Of a stretch of DNA of 64,000 nt, positions 46,167-54,592 are shown piece by piece. Each line of letters opens with the position of its first letter. Position 1 is the first letter of the stretch. The translations under genes were made by a program, and so were the position numbers. The notes below the pieces were generated by a model, which ran no database searches, was not told where the DNA came from, and saw only the letters and a list, made by a program, of their open reading frames with translations. Origin of the DNA: Frondihabitans sucicola (GTDB lineage Bacteria > Actinomycetota > Actinomycetes > Actinomycetales > Microbacteriaceae); assembly GCF_030296615.1 (NCBI RefSeq), contig NZ_AP027732.1, forward strand, positions 1,488,001 through 1,552,000, given 5' to 3'.

Positions 46167-47344
46167 GCACCCTCACGGCCCGGAAGTCGGGCACGACCCT
46201 CTTTTTGATCGGCATCCTCCTGATCGCCGCCAACCTCCGCGTCGGCATCACGCCGGTGGGGCCGGTCATCGGCGAGATCCGAGCCGACCTCCACCTGCCT
46301 GCCTCGACCGCGTCGGCGCTGACCAGCATCCCGCTGTTGGCGTTCGCCGTGGTGTCCCCGTTCGCGGCGTCGCTGGCCAACCGCTGGGGTCCGCAGCGAA
46401 CCCTCGCGGGTGCTCTCGCGGTCCTCGCCCTGGCCATCGTGATCCGGTCGACGCCCTGGGCGCCGTCCCTCTGGATCGGCACGGCGCTGCTCGGCGTCTC
46501 GGTGGCGGTGCTGAACGTGGTCCTGCCGGCTCTCGTCAAAGAGGAGTTCCCGGGGCGTGTCGGCCCGGTGACCGGCATCTACTCGGCGGCTCAGTCCGCG
46601 TTCGCGGCGATCGCAGCCGGCGTCGCGGTGCCCGTCGCCGCCGTCGCTCCCGGCGGGTGGCGGACGTCACTCGGGCTCTGGGCCGTCCTCGCGGTCGTGG
46701 CTCTGATCGTCCTGGCACCGCAGCTGCGCCTGCCGCACCATGCGGCCGCGGTCGCCCCCGTCGGGGGAGCACCGGCGCGCTCGACCTGGCGCTCGCCTCT
46801 CGCCTGGCAGGTCACGGTCTTCATGGGCCTCCAGTCGACGGCGTTCTACGTGTTGATCACCTGGCTGCCGTCCGTCGAGCTGGCCAACGGGCTCACGGCC
46901 GCTCAGGCCGGTTTCCACCAGCTGCTGTTCAGCGCCCTCGCGATCGCCGGCAGCCTGGGCGCCTCGAGCGTCCTCCGCCGGGGCGACGATCAGCGCGTCC
47001 TCGCCGCGACCTCCACGCTCCTCGTCGCTGCCGGCATCGCGATCGCGATGTTCGCGCCGCCGCTCGCCGTGATCGGCGTCTGCGTGACGGGCGTCGGCGC
47101 GGGCGGCGCCATCGTGCTGGCCCTGTCGCTCTTCGGCCTCCGGACGCGCCACCCGCTCCAGGCGGCCCGCCTCTCCGGCATGGCCCAGAGCGTCGGCTAC
47201 CTCATCGCGGCTGCCGGGCCGATCGCGATCGGTCTCCTCCACGATGCGACCGGCTCCTGGAATCTCGCGCTCGGCGTCCTCTTCCCGCTGCTCGCCATCC
47301 AGCTGGTCGTCGGCCTCCTCGCGGCCCGAGATCGCAGCCTCTGA
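46163..47344 (+). CDS. MFS transporter, CynX/NimT type
   Basis: 393 aa, 12 helices. N-terminal ILLIAANLRVGITPVGPVIGEI and LALFG-type segments of the cyanate/nitroimidazole (CynX) group, with LLHDATGSWNLALG in the last third. The GTG start overlaps the GntR stop by 4 bp (GTGA). Members export or import small anions and drugs; the substrate is unknown. The C-terminal end is followed by 75 bp before the ABC-F leader region. Confidence 0.8.
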   Translation: MSTLTARKSGTTLFLIGILLIAANLRVGITPVGPVIGEIRADLHLPASTASALTSIPLLAFAVVSPFAASLANRWGPQRTLAGALAVLALAIVIRSTPWAPSLWIGTALLGVSVAVLNVVLPALVKEEFPGRVGPVTGIYSAAQSAFAAIAAGVAVPVAAVAPGGWRTSLGLWAVLAVVALIVLAPQLRLPHHAAAVAPVGGAPARSTWRSPLAWQVTVFMGLQSTAFYVLITWLPSVELANGLTAAQAGFHQLLFSALAIAGSLGASSVLRRGDDQRVLAATSTLLVAAGIAIAMFAPPLAVIGVCVTGVGAGGAIVLALSLFGLRTRHPLQAARLSGMAQSVGYLIAAAGPIAIGLLHDATGSWNLALGVLFPLLAIQLVVGLLAARDRSL

Positions 47345-47404
47345 CTCCCCGCTTCGCCTGCGAGTCCTGGCGACGGGCGCCGGGCCCCCTTCGTCCAGGT
47401 CGTT

Positions 47405-47566
47405 TGCTACCCTGAACGAGTGCTGATTCCTGAAGCAGACAGGCTCTAGCCACCGCATCGCGGTGGCGGCCCCCGCGCGGCGCGCGCCCCTTCGGCGCGC
47501 GCGGGCGGCTGTCCTCTCCCTTCGCTTCATCGGTCCACAGCGCGGCATCGCCGCAGGAGTTGTTCC
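47405..47566 (+). promoter_or_regulatory. Attenuator-like leader of the ABC-F gene
   Basis: An extended -10 (TTGCTACCCT, -10 core 47408-47413) is followed six bases later by a nine-codon open frame. An 8-bp hairpin GCCACCGC/GCGGTGGC (47449-47467) begins right at the end of that frame, and a second GC hairpin GCGCGCGCC/GGCGCGCGC (47480-47502) follows. AGGAG precedes the ABC-F ATG. Leader peptide plus two hairpins before an ABC-F gene is the arrangement of antibiotic-responsive ribosome-mediated attenuation. Confidence 0.65.
47420..47449 (+). CDS. Leader peptide of nine residues upstream of the ABC-F gene
   Basis: GTG CTG ATT CCT GAA GCA GAC AGG CTC TAG encodes a peptide beginning VLIPEADRL. 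It begins six bases after an extended -10 box, so it would be translated from the very 5' end (leaderless). It stops at the first hairpin. A stalled ribosome here would stop the hairpin from forming. Function is inferred from position. Confidence 0.5.
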   Translation: MLIPEADRL

Positions 47567-49165
47567 ATGCCTTCTTCCCCGTCCATCACGTTGGCCGACC
47601 TCGGATTCACCTGGCCGGACGGCGACACGGTCCTCACCGGCCTGACCGGCAGCTTCGGTCGTGGTCGCACCGGCCTCGTCGGCGACAACGGCGCCGGCAA
47701 ATCCACCCTCCTCCGCCTGATAGCGGGCAGGATCACGCCCACCTCCGGCCGCATCACGACCGTCGGCGACGTCGGCTACCTCTCCCAGACCCTCGCGCTC
47801 GACGTCGGCGCGACGATCGCCGACCTGCTCGGCATCACGGCGAAGCTTGCCGCGGTGCGCGCGATCGAGGCAGGCGACGTCGCCGAGCATTACTTCGAGC
47901 AGCTCGGCGACGACTGGGACATCGAGGCCCGCGCGGTTGAGGCCCTGGGTGAGGCCGGTGTTCCCGTCTCGCTCGACCGCCGCGTGGGCGAGGTCTCGGG
48001 TGGCGAGGCGATGCTCGTCACCGCCACCGGCCTCCGGCTCGCGCGCACCCCGGTGACCCTCCTCGACGAGCCGACCAACAACCTGGACCGCGACGCGCGT
48101 CGGCGCTTCGCCGACCTCGTGACGGCGTGGCCGGGAGCCCTCGTGGTCGTCAGCCACGACACGGCCCTCCTCGAGCGGATGGACGACACCGCCGAGCTGC
48201 ACGCGAACAGGCTCAGCGTGTTCGGCGGCGCGTACAGCGCGTGGCGCGATCACCTCAGAGGCGAGCAGGCCGCCGCTCAGCAGGCGGCCAGGACGGCGGC
48301 GCAGGCCGTCAAGGTCGAGAAGCGGCAGCGGATCGAGGCCGCGACGAAACTGGCCCGGCGGGAGCGCACCGGCCAGAAGAAGTCCGACAACAGGCAGGGA
48401 GCGAAGATCCTCATGAACCAACGCGCCTCCGACGCGCAGGTGTCGGCGGGAAAGCTCCGAGCCGGTGTCGACGACAGCCTCGCGGCGGCGCAGGCTTCGC
48501 TCGACGACGCGGCGGCGCGAGTTCGCGACGACGAGCACATCCGTCTCGACCTGCCCGACCCGGACGTGCCGAGGAACCGGCAGCTGGCGAGACTCGACGG
48601 GACCAACCGCTCCTTCGTGCTCCAGGGTCCGGAACGCGTGGCCCTGATCGGCCCGAACGGCGTCGGGAAGACGAGCCTCCTGGAGGGGCTCGTGTCGGCC
48701 GCGTCGGCGGGTCCGGGCCGGGCGGGCGGGATCCTGCTCACGGAGCGGTTCGGCTACCTGGATCAGCGCCTCGATGTCCTCGACCCCGCTCGGAGCGCGC
48801 TGGAGAACGTCGAAGCGGCCGCCCCGGAGGTCGCGCCCGGTGTGATCCGGAATCAGCTCGCCCGGCTCCTGCTGCGGGGCGACAGCGTCTCGCGTCCGAC
48901 CGCCACGCTGTCCGGTGGGGAGCGATTCCGCGCCGCCCTCGCGATCCTGATGTTCGCCGCCCCTCCCGCCCACCTGCTGATCCTCGACGAGCCGACCAAC
49001 AACCTCGACGTCCGCAGCGTCGAGCAACTGGTCGACGCGCTTCGCGGCTACCGGGGCGGGCTCCTCGTCGTCAGCCACGACGACGACTTCCTGAGCCGGC
49101 TGGAGCCGTCCGTCGTGCTGGCGCTCGATGCCGACGGCGCCCTCCGCGACGCGACCCTCGGCTGA
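47567..49165 (+). CDS. ABC-F family ATPase, probable ribosome-protection protein
   Basis: 532 aa with two ABC domains in one chain and no membrane segment. Domain 1: Walker A GDNGAGKSTLLRL, signature VSGGEAML, Walker B TLLDEPTNNLD, H-loop VSHDT. The inter-domain linker (around residues 235-310) is long and Arg/Lys/Gln-rich, as needed to reach the ribosome exit region. Domain 2: GPNGVGKTSLLEG, signature LSGGERFR, LLILDEPTNNLD, VSHDDDF. Many ABC-F proteins with such leaders confer resistance to macrolides, lincosamides or pleuromutilins; others are housekeeping translation factors. The leader suggests the former. AGGAG precedes the ATG. Confidence 0.85.
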   Translation: MPSSPSITLADLGFTWPDGDTVLTGLTGSFGRGRTGLVGDNGAGKSTLLRLIAGRITPTSGRITTVGDVGYLSQTLALDVGATIADLLGITAKLAAVRAIEAGDVAEHYFEQLGDDWDIEARAVEALGEAGVPVSLDRRVGEVSGGEAMLVTATGLRLARTPVTLLDEPTNNLDRDARRRFADLVTAWPGALVVVSHDTALLERMDDTAELHANRLSVFGGAYSAWRDHLRGEQAAAQQAARTAAQAVKVEKRQRIEAATKLARRERTGQKKSDNRQGAKILMNQRASDAQVSAGKLRAGVDDSLAAAQASLDDAAARVRDDEHIRLDLPDPDVPRNRQLARLDGTNRSFVLQGPERVALIGPNGVGKTSLLEGLVSAASAGPGRAGGILLTERFGYLDQRLDVLDPARSALENVEAAAPEVAPGVIRNQLARLLLRGDSVSRPTATLSGGERFRAALAILMFAAPPAHLLILDEPTNNLDVRSVEQLVDALRGYRGGLLVVSHDDDFLSRLEPSVVLALDADGALRDATLG

Positions 49166-49214
49166 GGAGTCGGACACCGTCACTGCGGAGTCGGGGCCGG
49201 CCGAGGAGCGCCGG

Positions 49215-50291
49215 TCAGGAGACGACGTGCCGGGTGGAATCGCGAATGACGAGGCGGGTGGTCAGATCGTCGTCGTCGTCGTCGGCGGCGGCGTTGGCAG
49301 GCGGCGGGGCGGCCGCTCCCAGGAGCTCCAGCATCCGCGACGCGGCCGTGCGGCCCAGTGACGTTCCGGGAAGGGCGACGCTCGTGAGACCGGGCGCCGT
49401 CACGACCGACGAGGGCAGATCGTCGAAACCGGACACTGCGACGTCTTCGGGGACCCGGATCTCGTGCAGGCGCGCCGACGCCAGGGCGCCGTACGCCTGC
49501 GTGTCGGTCGCGCACAGCACGGCGGTGGCGCCTGAGGCCCGCCACTCCGGCCAGGCCGCGGTCACCGCGGCCGCCGCGGCGGACACGTCGACGACGCTGG
49601 CCACGCCGCCCAGAAGGGTGAGGCCCCGGCGCGCGGCCGCCGCCTCGATCAACGATCGCCGAAGAGCGAACGTCTCGGTGCCGGTGCTGCTGTCGAGGTA
49701 GGCGAGCACGCGGTGACCCTGGTCGGCGAGATGGTCGACGAGGTCGTCGGTGCCGCGCACGAGGTCGTAGTTGACGATGGCGTCGCCGCGCGCGCTCCCC
49801 GGTGCGTCCAGGAGTACGGTCGCCGGACCCGCGGGGAGCGCGGCCAGGAACTCGGCCGACGGCGCATCGATGAGGAGCCCGGCCGGACGAAGCGCGGTGA
49901 GACGGCCGACGACCGACGCGTCGGGCTGCACGCCGGGGCTCGCAACGGAGAGGAGGAGCTGGTAGCGGTCGCCGAGAACCGACATGATGCCCCGGACGAC
50001 ATCGCCGTAGTACGGATTCGACAGGTCGGGGGCGACCAGGATCACGACGTCGGCGCTGCCTCGCGCCAGTGCGCTGGCCGTGTGGTCGACCACGTAGCCG
50101 AGGGTCTCGATCGCGGAGGCGACCCGGGCGATGGTGCTCGACGACACCCTCCCCTTCGTCTTGCCGCTCGCGACCAGCGAGACCGTGGACACCGAGGTGC
50201 CCGCGAGTGCTGCGACGTCGGTCGCCGTCGCCCGACCCGGCCGAGGGCCGGAGGCGAGCGGAGGCGTGTGTTCGACGTCGTCCCCGGGCAT
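49215..50291 (-). CDS. LacI-family transcriptional regulator of the nucleoside operon
   Basis: 358 aa. Helix-turn-helix ATATDVAALAGTSVSTVSLVASG, hinge YVVDHTASALARGSADV, effector domain with LVAPDLSNPYYGDVVRGIM, CATDTQAYGALASA and VAVSGFDDLPSSVV. ATG 50291 is preceded by a -10 TACGAT at six bases, so it is probably leaderless. It is divergent from the nucleoside hydrolase operon, with two perfect palindromes in the gap that are its evident targets. A Pro/Ala/Asp-rich tail (ANAAADDDDDD) near the end is unusual. Confidence 0.85.
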   Translation of the reverse strand: MPGDDVEHTPPLASGPRPGRATATDVAALAGTSVSTVSLVASGKTKGRVSSSTIARVASAIETLGYVVDHTASALARGSADVVILVAPDLSNPYYGDVVRGIMSVLGDRYQLLLSVASPGVQPDASVVGRLTALRPAGLLIDAPSAEFLAALPAGPATVLLDAPGSARGDAIVNYDLVRGTDDLVDHLADQGHRVLAYLDSSTGTETFALRRSLIEAAAARRGLTLLGGVASVVDVSAAAAAVTAAWPEWRASGATAVLCATDTQAYGALASARLHEIRVPEDVAVSGFDDLPSSVVTAPGLTSVALPGTSLGRTAASRMLELLGAAAPPPANAAADDDDDDLTTRLVIRDSTRHVVS

Positions 50292-50333
50292 CCTGTAATC
50301 GTACGGGGTCGGACGTCCTCCGCGACGAGAAAG

Positions 50334-50349
50334 CGTCAAGCGCTTGACG
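50334..50349. promoter_or_regulatory. Operator 1 of the nucleoside operon
   Basis: CGTCAAGCGCTTGACG is a perfect 16-bp palindrome with central CG, between the LacI gene and the nucleoside hydrolase gene. Confidence 0.75.
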
Positions 50350-50368
50350 TGCTACTGTCTTCGAATGC

Positions 50369-50384
50369 CGTCAAGCGCTTGACG
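50369..50384. promoter_or_regulatory. Operator 2 of the nucleoside operon
   Basis: A second identical CGTCAAGCGCTTGACG 16-mer, 35 bp from the first (centre to centre), between the presumed hydrolase promoter and its start. The pair could act through cooperative binding. Confidence 0.75.
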
Positions 50385-50428
50385 TCTGCGGCTCACACAC
50401 CTGATTCCCCAACGAAGTGGAGAAGAAC

Positions 50429-51400
50429 ATGACTTCCCCGTCACGGCCTCGCGCCATCGTCCTCGACTGCGATCCCGGGCACGACGACGCCATCGCCCTC
50501 CTGCTGGCCCACGGCAACCCCGACATCGACCTCCTCGCGGTCACCACCGTCTTCGGCAACCAGACGCTCGAGAAGGTGACGCGCAACGCGCTCTCCGTCG
50601 CGCGCATCGCCGGCATCACCGGCGTCCCCTTCGCGGCCGGTGCCGGTCGCCCGCTCGTCCGGCACGTCGAGCACGCCGCCGACATCCACGGCGAGTCCGG
50701 GCTCGACGGTCCGGTCCTTCCCGATCCAGCGTTCGACCTCGACTCGCGCCACGCCGTCGAGCTGATCATCGACACCGTGATGAGCCGCGAGCCCCACACG
50801 GTCACCCTCGTCGCGACGGCGGCGCTCACCAACCTGGCTCTCGCCGTTCGCACCGAGCCGGCCATCGTCGAGCGCGTTCGCGAGGTCGTCCTCATGGGCG
50901 GCGGCTACCACGTCGGCAACTGGAGCCCCGTCGCCGAGTTCAACATCGCCATCGACCCCGAGGCGGCGCACGTCGTCTTCAACGCCGCCTGGCCCGTCGT
51001 GATGGTCGGTCTCGACCTCACGCACCAGGCGCTCGCGACCCCGGAGGTCGCGGCAAGCATCGCCGCCGTCGGCACCGGGCCCGCCCGGTTCGTGGGGGAG
51101 CTGCTCGAGTTCTTCGGCTCGACCTACAAAGAGGTGCAGGGCTTCGACTCGCCCCCGGTGCACGATCCCTGCGCCGTCGCCTACGTGATCGACCCCACGA
51201 TCGTCGAGACGGTCAAGGTGCCGATCGACATCGAGCTCACCGGCACTCTCACGCTCGGCATGACCGTGGCCGACTTCCGCGCCCCGGCGCCCGACGACTG
51301 CAACACCTGGGCGGCTACCCGCCTCGACCGCGACCGCTTCTGGAAGCTCGTCGTCGACGCTCTGGAGACGATCGGCGAAGGCGGGGTGATCGCGGAATGA
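50429..51400 (+). CDS. Inosine/uridine-preferring nucleoside hydrolase
   Basis: 323 aa. It has the calcium-binding signature DCDPGHDDAIALLLA at residues 13-27, the conserved LVATAALTNLALAV, EVVLMGGGYHVGNWSPVAEFNIAIDPEAA and the HDPCAVAYVIDP motif near residue 245 (Ca ligand Asp). It hydrolyses nucleosides to base plus ribose. GGAGAAG lies before ATG 50429; GTG 50417 is less likely. The neighbours (MFS transporter and ribokinase, all with 4-bp overlaps) fit nucleoside uptake and use. Confidence 0.88.
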   Translation: MTSPSRPRAIVLDCDPGHDDAIALLLAHGNPDIDLLAVTTVFGNQTLEKVTRNALSVARIAGITGVPFAAGAGRPLVRHVEHAADIHGESGLDGPVLPDPAFDLDSRHAVELIIDTVMSREPHTVTLVATAALTNLALAVRTEPAIVERVREVVLMGGGYHVGNWSPVAEFNIAIDPEAAHVVFNAAWPVVMVGLDLTHQALATPEVAASIAAVGTGPARFVGELLEFFGSTYKEVQGFDSPPVHDPCAVAYVIDPTIVETVKVPIDIELTGTLTLGMTVADFRAPAPDDCNTWAATRLDRDRFWKLVVDALETIGEGGVIAE

Positions 51401-52808
51401 GCGTCACGACAGCGGCAGCGAAGACCGCCAGGATCGGAACCCTCACCGCGGCGCTCCTCGCCGCCTGCATCGCGTTCCAGCTCAACGCCAGCATGCTCAG
51501 CCCGGTGCTCGTCACCATGGCCACCGAACTCCACACGGATCAGGCCACGATCGGCCTCTCCCAGACGCTGTTCTTCACGGCGGCCGCGCTCTTCTCGCTC
51601 TTCCTGCCGCGGCTCAGCGACATCATCGGCCGCAAGCGGGTCCTCGCCTGGATGCTCGTCGTCATGTTCGCCGGGAGCATCATCGCCGCCCTGGCCGTCA
51701 ACGTGCCGATGCTCTTCGCCGGCCGCATGATCCAGGGGGTCGCCGGCCCCGTGGTCCCCATCTGCCTCCTGATGCTGCGGAGCGAGGTGAAGGACCCCAA
51801 GCGCTACGGCGTCACCATGGGTCTCATCACCGCCGTGAACGGCGGGATCGCCGGAATCGACGCCCTCGCCGGCGGCTGGCTCGCGACGAACTTCGGCTTC
51901 CGGTCGGTGTTCTGGGTCATCGCCGCCATCGCAGCGCTCGCCGTCGTGTTCGTCGCCGTGTGGGGTGTGGAGTCGCGTCCGTCCGGCGACGTGCGCATGG
52001 ACTGGTGGGGGTCCTGCCGCTCGTCGTCTCGATCGGCGCCCTCCTCACGGCGTTCAACGAGGCCGGCAAACTGGCCTCGGCGAACTGGGGTCTCGTCGTC
52101 GGCGGGCTGGTCCTCGCGGTCGTGGCCTTCCTCGCCTTCTGGTTCCTCGAGAACAGGATTCGCCAGCCGCTGATCCCGACCGCGTATCTGCGCCGGCGGT
52201 CGTCCTGGGCGCTTCTGCTCACGACGCTGCTGACCATCACCGGCGTGTTCGCGGTCGTCAACGGGCTCGTCACGTCGTTCGCGCAGAACGCCGACGCGGG
52301 CTTCTCGATGAAACCCGATGTCGCCTCGCTCGCGTTCCTGACGCCCTACGCCCTGGTCGGCTGGCTCGTCGGACCGTTCTCCGGCCGGCTCGCGCCCACG
52401 CTCGGGTACCGCACCATGCTGCGAATCGGCATCGGCGGCAGCGTGCTCGCCACTCTGCTGATGGCGTTCGTCGGCGTGCACTCGCTTCCCGTGCTCATCA
52501 CGGCGACCGTGCTCATCGGCATCACCTACGCCGGCATCGCGAACATCATGCTGAACGGTCTGGGCATCGTCCTGTCGCCCGCCGACAACCCCGGGTTCCT
52601 CCCCGGGCTGAACGCGGGTGCCTTCAACCTCGGCGCCGGTCTCAGCTTCGCCGTGCTCCCGGTGCTCCAAGTGGTCGGCTCACCGACCGGCAGCCACTCG
52701 ACGACCGGCTACACGGCGGGCATGCTGCTCGGGGCGGCCATCACCCTCGGCGCGTTCGCCGTGTCGTTCCTCATCCCGCGTCCCGTCGACGCCGAGACGG
52801 CGGAGTGA
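51397..52808 (+). CDS. MFS transporter, nucleoside-uptake candidate (frame broken in G5 at 52007-52011)
   Basis: About 470 aa, 14 predicted helices of the DHA2-like fold. Motif A (RLSDIIGRKRVLAW) follows helix 2, and motif C-like GIAGIDALAGGWLATNFGFRSVFWV is in helix 5. The frame breaks in the long loop; one more G in GGGGG gives MDWWGVLPLVVSIGALL. The ATG overlaps the hydrolase stop and the end overlaps the ribokinase GTG. Specificity for nucleosides or bases is inferred from the operon. Confidence 0.78.
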
Positions 52809-53722
52809 GCGTGAAACCCCTTGTGATCGTCGGGTCGCTGAACGCCGACCTGGTCGTGCAGACCGAGCGCTTCCCGCGAGCCGGCGAGACCCTGCACGGT
52901 TCGCCCCTGCGGATCCTGCCCGGTGGGAAGAGCTCCAACCAGGCCGCGGCCGCAGCCCGTCTCGGCGGGGAGGTCCGCCTCGTCGGCGCCGTCGGAGACG
53001 ACGACAACGGCAGGATGCTGGTCGCCGCGGCGCGTGAGTCCGGGGTCGACACCCGCGGGGTGGCCCTTCGCTCCGACAGCGTGACCGGAACGGCCGTCAT
53101 CACCGTCGACGCCCAGGGCGAGAACACGATCGTGATCTCGGCGGGCGCGAACGGAACGCTCTCGGCCGCCGACGTCGAGGCGAACCGGGTGTCGTTCGAC
53201 GGAGCCTCCGTGCTCGGGCTCTGCCTCGAGGTGGGGATCGACGCCGTCCTGGCCGCCGCGCGGGCCGGCCGCGAAGCCGGGCTCACGGTTCTGACCAATC
53301 TCTCGCCGTACGCAGCCGTTCCCGACGACCTGCTGCTCGCGACCGACGTCGTCCTCCTCAACGAGCACGAGGCGGCGCAGCTCCTCGGCGTCGACCTCGA
53401 CGCGGTCGAGTGGAGCGATGTCGGGGCGGCCATCGCGCGCCTCGGCGTCCCGCACGCCGTGATCACGACCGGTTCGGCCGGATGCGTGGTCCTGAGCGGT
53501 GACGACAGCCCGGTCACGGTCCCGTCGCCGCGTGTCGGCGCGGTCGACACGACGGGCTGCGGCGACGCGTTCATGGGAGCCTTGGCGCTGCGTCTCGCCG
53601 AAGGGGACGCCCTCGTCGCCGCGGCGACGTTCGCGGTGCGCGTGGGGAGTTTCGCGGCGACCCGTCACGGCGCCCAGAGCTCCTACCCGACCCCGGCCGA
53701 GCTGGAGACCTTCAGCGCGTGA
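52805..53722 (+). CDS. rbsK: Ribokinase
   Basis: 305 aa of the PfkB family. N-terminal IVGSLNADLVVQTERFPRAGETL, ribose-binding GGKSSNQAAAAARLGG, then LLNEHEAAQLLGV, and the C-terminal catalytic box VDTTGCGDAFMGALALRLAEG (Asp base; GCGD in place of the usual GAGD, a single substitution of Ala by Cys). It phosphorylates ribose. The GTG 52805 overlaps the MFS stop by 4 bp; GTG 52811 is an alternative. It ends the operon. Confidence 0.86.
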   Translation: MSVKPLVIVGSLNADLVVQTERFPRAGETLHGSPLRILPGGKSSNQAAAAARLGGEVRLVGAVGDDDNGRMLVAAARESGVDTRGVALRSDSVTGTAVITVDAQGENTIVISAGANGTLSAADVEANRVSFDGASVLGLCLEVGIDAVLAAARAGREAGLTVLTNLSPYAAVPDDLLLATDVVLLNEHEAAQLLGVDLDAVEWSDVGAAIARLGVPHAVITTGSAGCVVLSGDDSPVTVPSPRVGAVDTTGCGDAFMGALALRLAEGDALVAAATFAVRVGSFAATRHGAQSSYPTPAELETFSA

Positions 53723-53740
53723 CCGTCGTCCCTCGGGCGA

Positions 53741-54592
53741 TCACCTGGTCCAGAAGTCTTCGGGACGCGATCCGGCGCGGAAGCCGAACCGTTCGACCAT
53801 CTGCATCGCCTCGGGAAAACCGGCGGCGATGGCGTCGGGGGTGTGGGCGTCGCTGCCGAAGCTGATCGCGCGGCCGCCCTCTTCGCTCCACCACTGCGGG
53901 ATCCACGGCCAGATCCGGCGCGTGTTCATCTCGAGAGCGCGCCCGCTCTCGGCCAGCGACCGCATCGCGGATCGGTACTCGCCCTCGAACCGCTTCGGGT
54001 CGAAGGGCCCCGCGGTGGTCGTCGGCCACGAGCGCACCGGGTAGTCGATGTGGGTGAAGACGGCGAACGAGTCGGAGCCGGCGACCATCCGCGGGATCTC
54101 GTCGAGGTACGCCCGGATGACGTCGTCGGGAGGTTGCAGTCGGAACAGCGTGTTCGGCTCGCTCCGCCCGGCGGCGGCCGCGAGCGTGTGCAGCGAGCCG
54201 TTGACCCGGTCGAAGACCCCGCGGCCGAGGAGCTCGGCCGCGCGTTCGTCGTTGAGATGCGGCTGGCCGTACTCCAGGCCGGTCATGATGTGGAGCTCGG
54301 GGAACTCGTGGCGGCACCGATCGATGCTGTCGAGGTAGCCGTCGACGTCGAGCGGCGGGAGGGCGACGATCCCCGCGTCGTTCAGGAGGTGGCGCTGATG
54401 CGGGAGGAGGTCGCCCGGATCGGCTCGCCACTCGGGGTCGAGGTCGAGGTGCTCGGTGAAGACGAGGGTGGCCAGACCGATCCGGGACGCCACCCGGCAG
54501 GTCTCTCTCATGCGGCCGGCGGCGTCGGATCGCGGACCGCCGGTGTCCCAGGACCACTCGCTGTGAACGTGGGTGTCGGCCGGAAGAGTCAT
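53741..54592 (-). CDS. PHP-domain histidinol-phosphatase-like phosphoesterase
   Basis: 283 aa. The PHP metal motifs are visible: DTHVHSEWSWD near residue 6 (HxH), FTEHLDLDPEW (EH), LEYGQPH, VNGSLHTL (H), FTHIDYPVR and SFGSDAHTPDAI (the final D-x-H). This is the HisJ-type phosphatase fold, but no histidine gene is near, so another phosphoester may be the substrate. The ATG 54592 overlaps the MFS stop by 4 bp (ATGA), making it the second gene of the TetR-controlled operon. Confidence 0.8.
   Translation of the reverse strand: MTLPADTHVHSEWSWDTGGPRSDAAGRMRETCRVASRIGLATLVFTEHLDLDPEWRADPGDLLPHQRHLLNDAGIVALPPLDVDGYLDSIDRCRHEFPELHIMTGLEYGQPHLNDERAAELLGRGVFDRVNGSLHTLAAAAGRSEPNTLFRLQPPDDVIRAYLDEIPRMVAGSDSFAVFTHIDYPVRSWPTTTAGPFDPKRFEGEYRSAMRSLAESGRALEMNTRRIWPWIPQWWSEEGGRAISFGSDAHTPDAIAAGFPEAMQMVERFGFRAGSRPEDFWTR

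Noticed and set aside
46667..49183. An 838-residue open frame on the minus strand
   Set aside because: It is antisense to the CynX and ABC-F genes, whose frames show full motifs.
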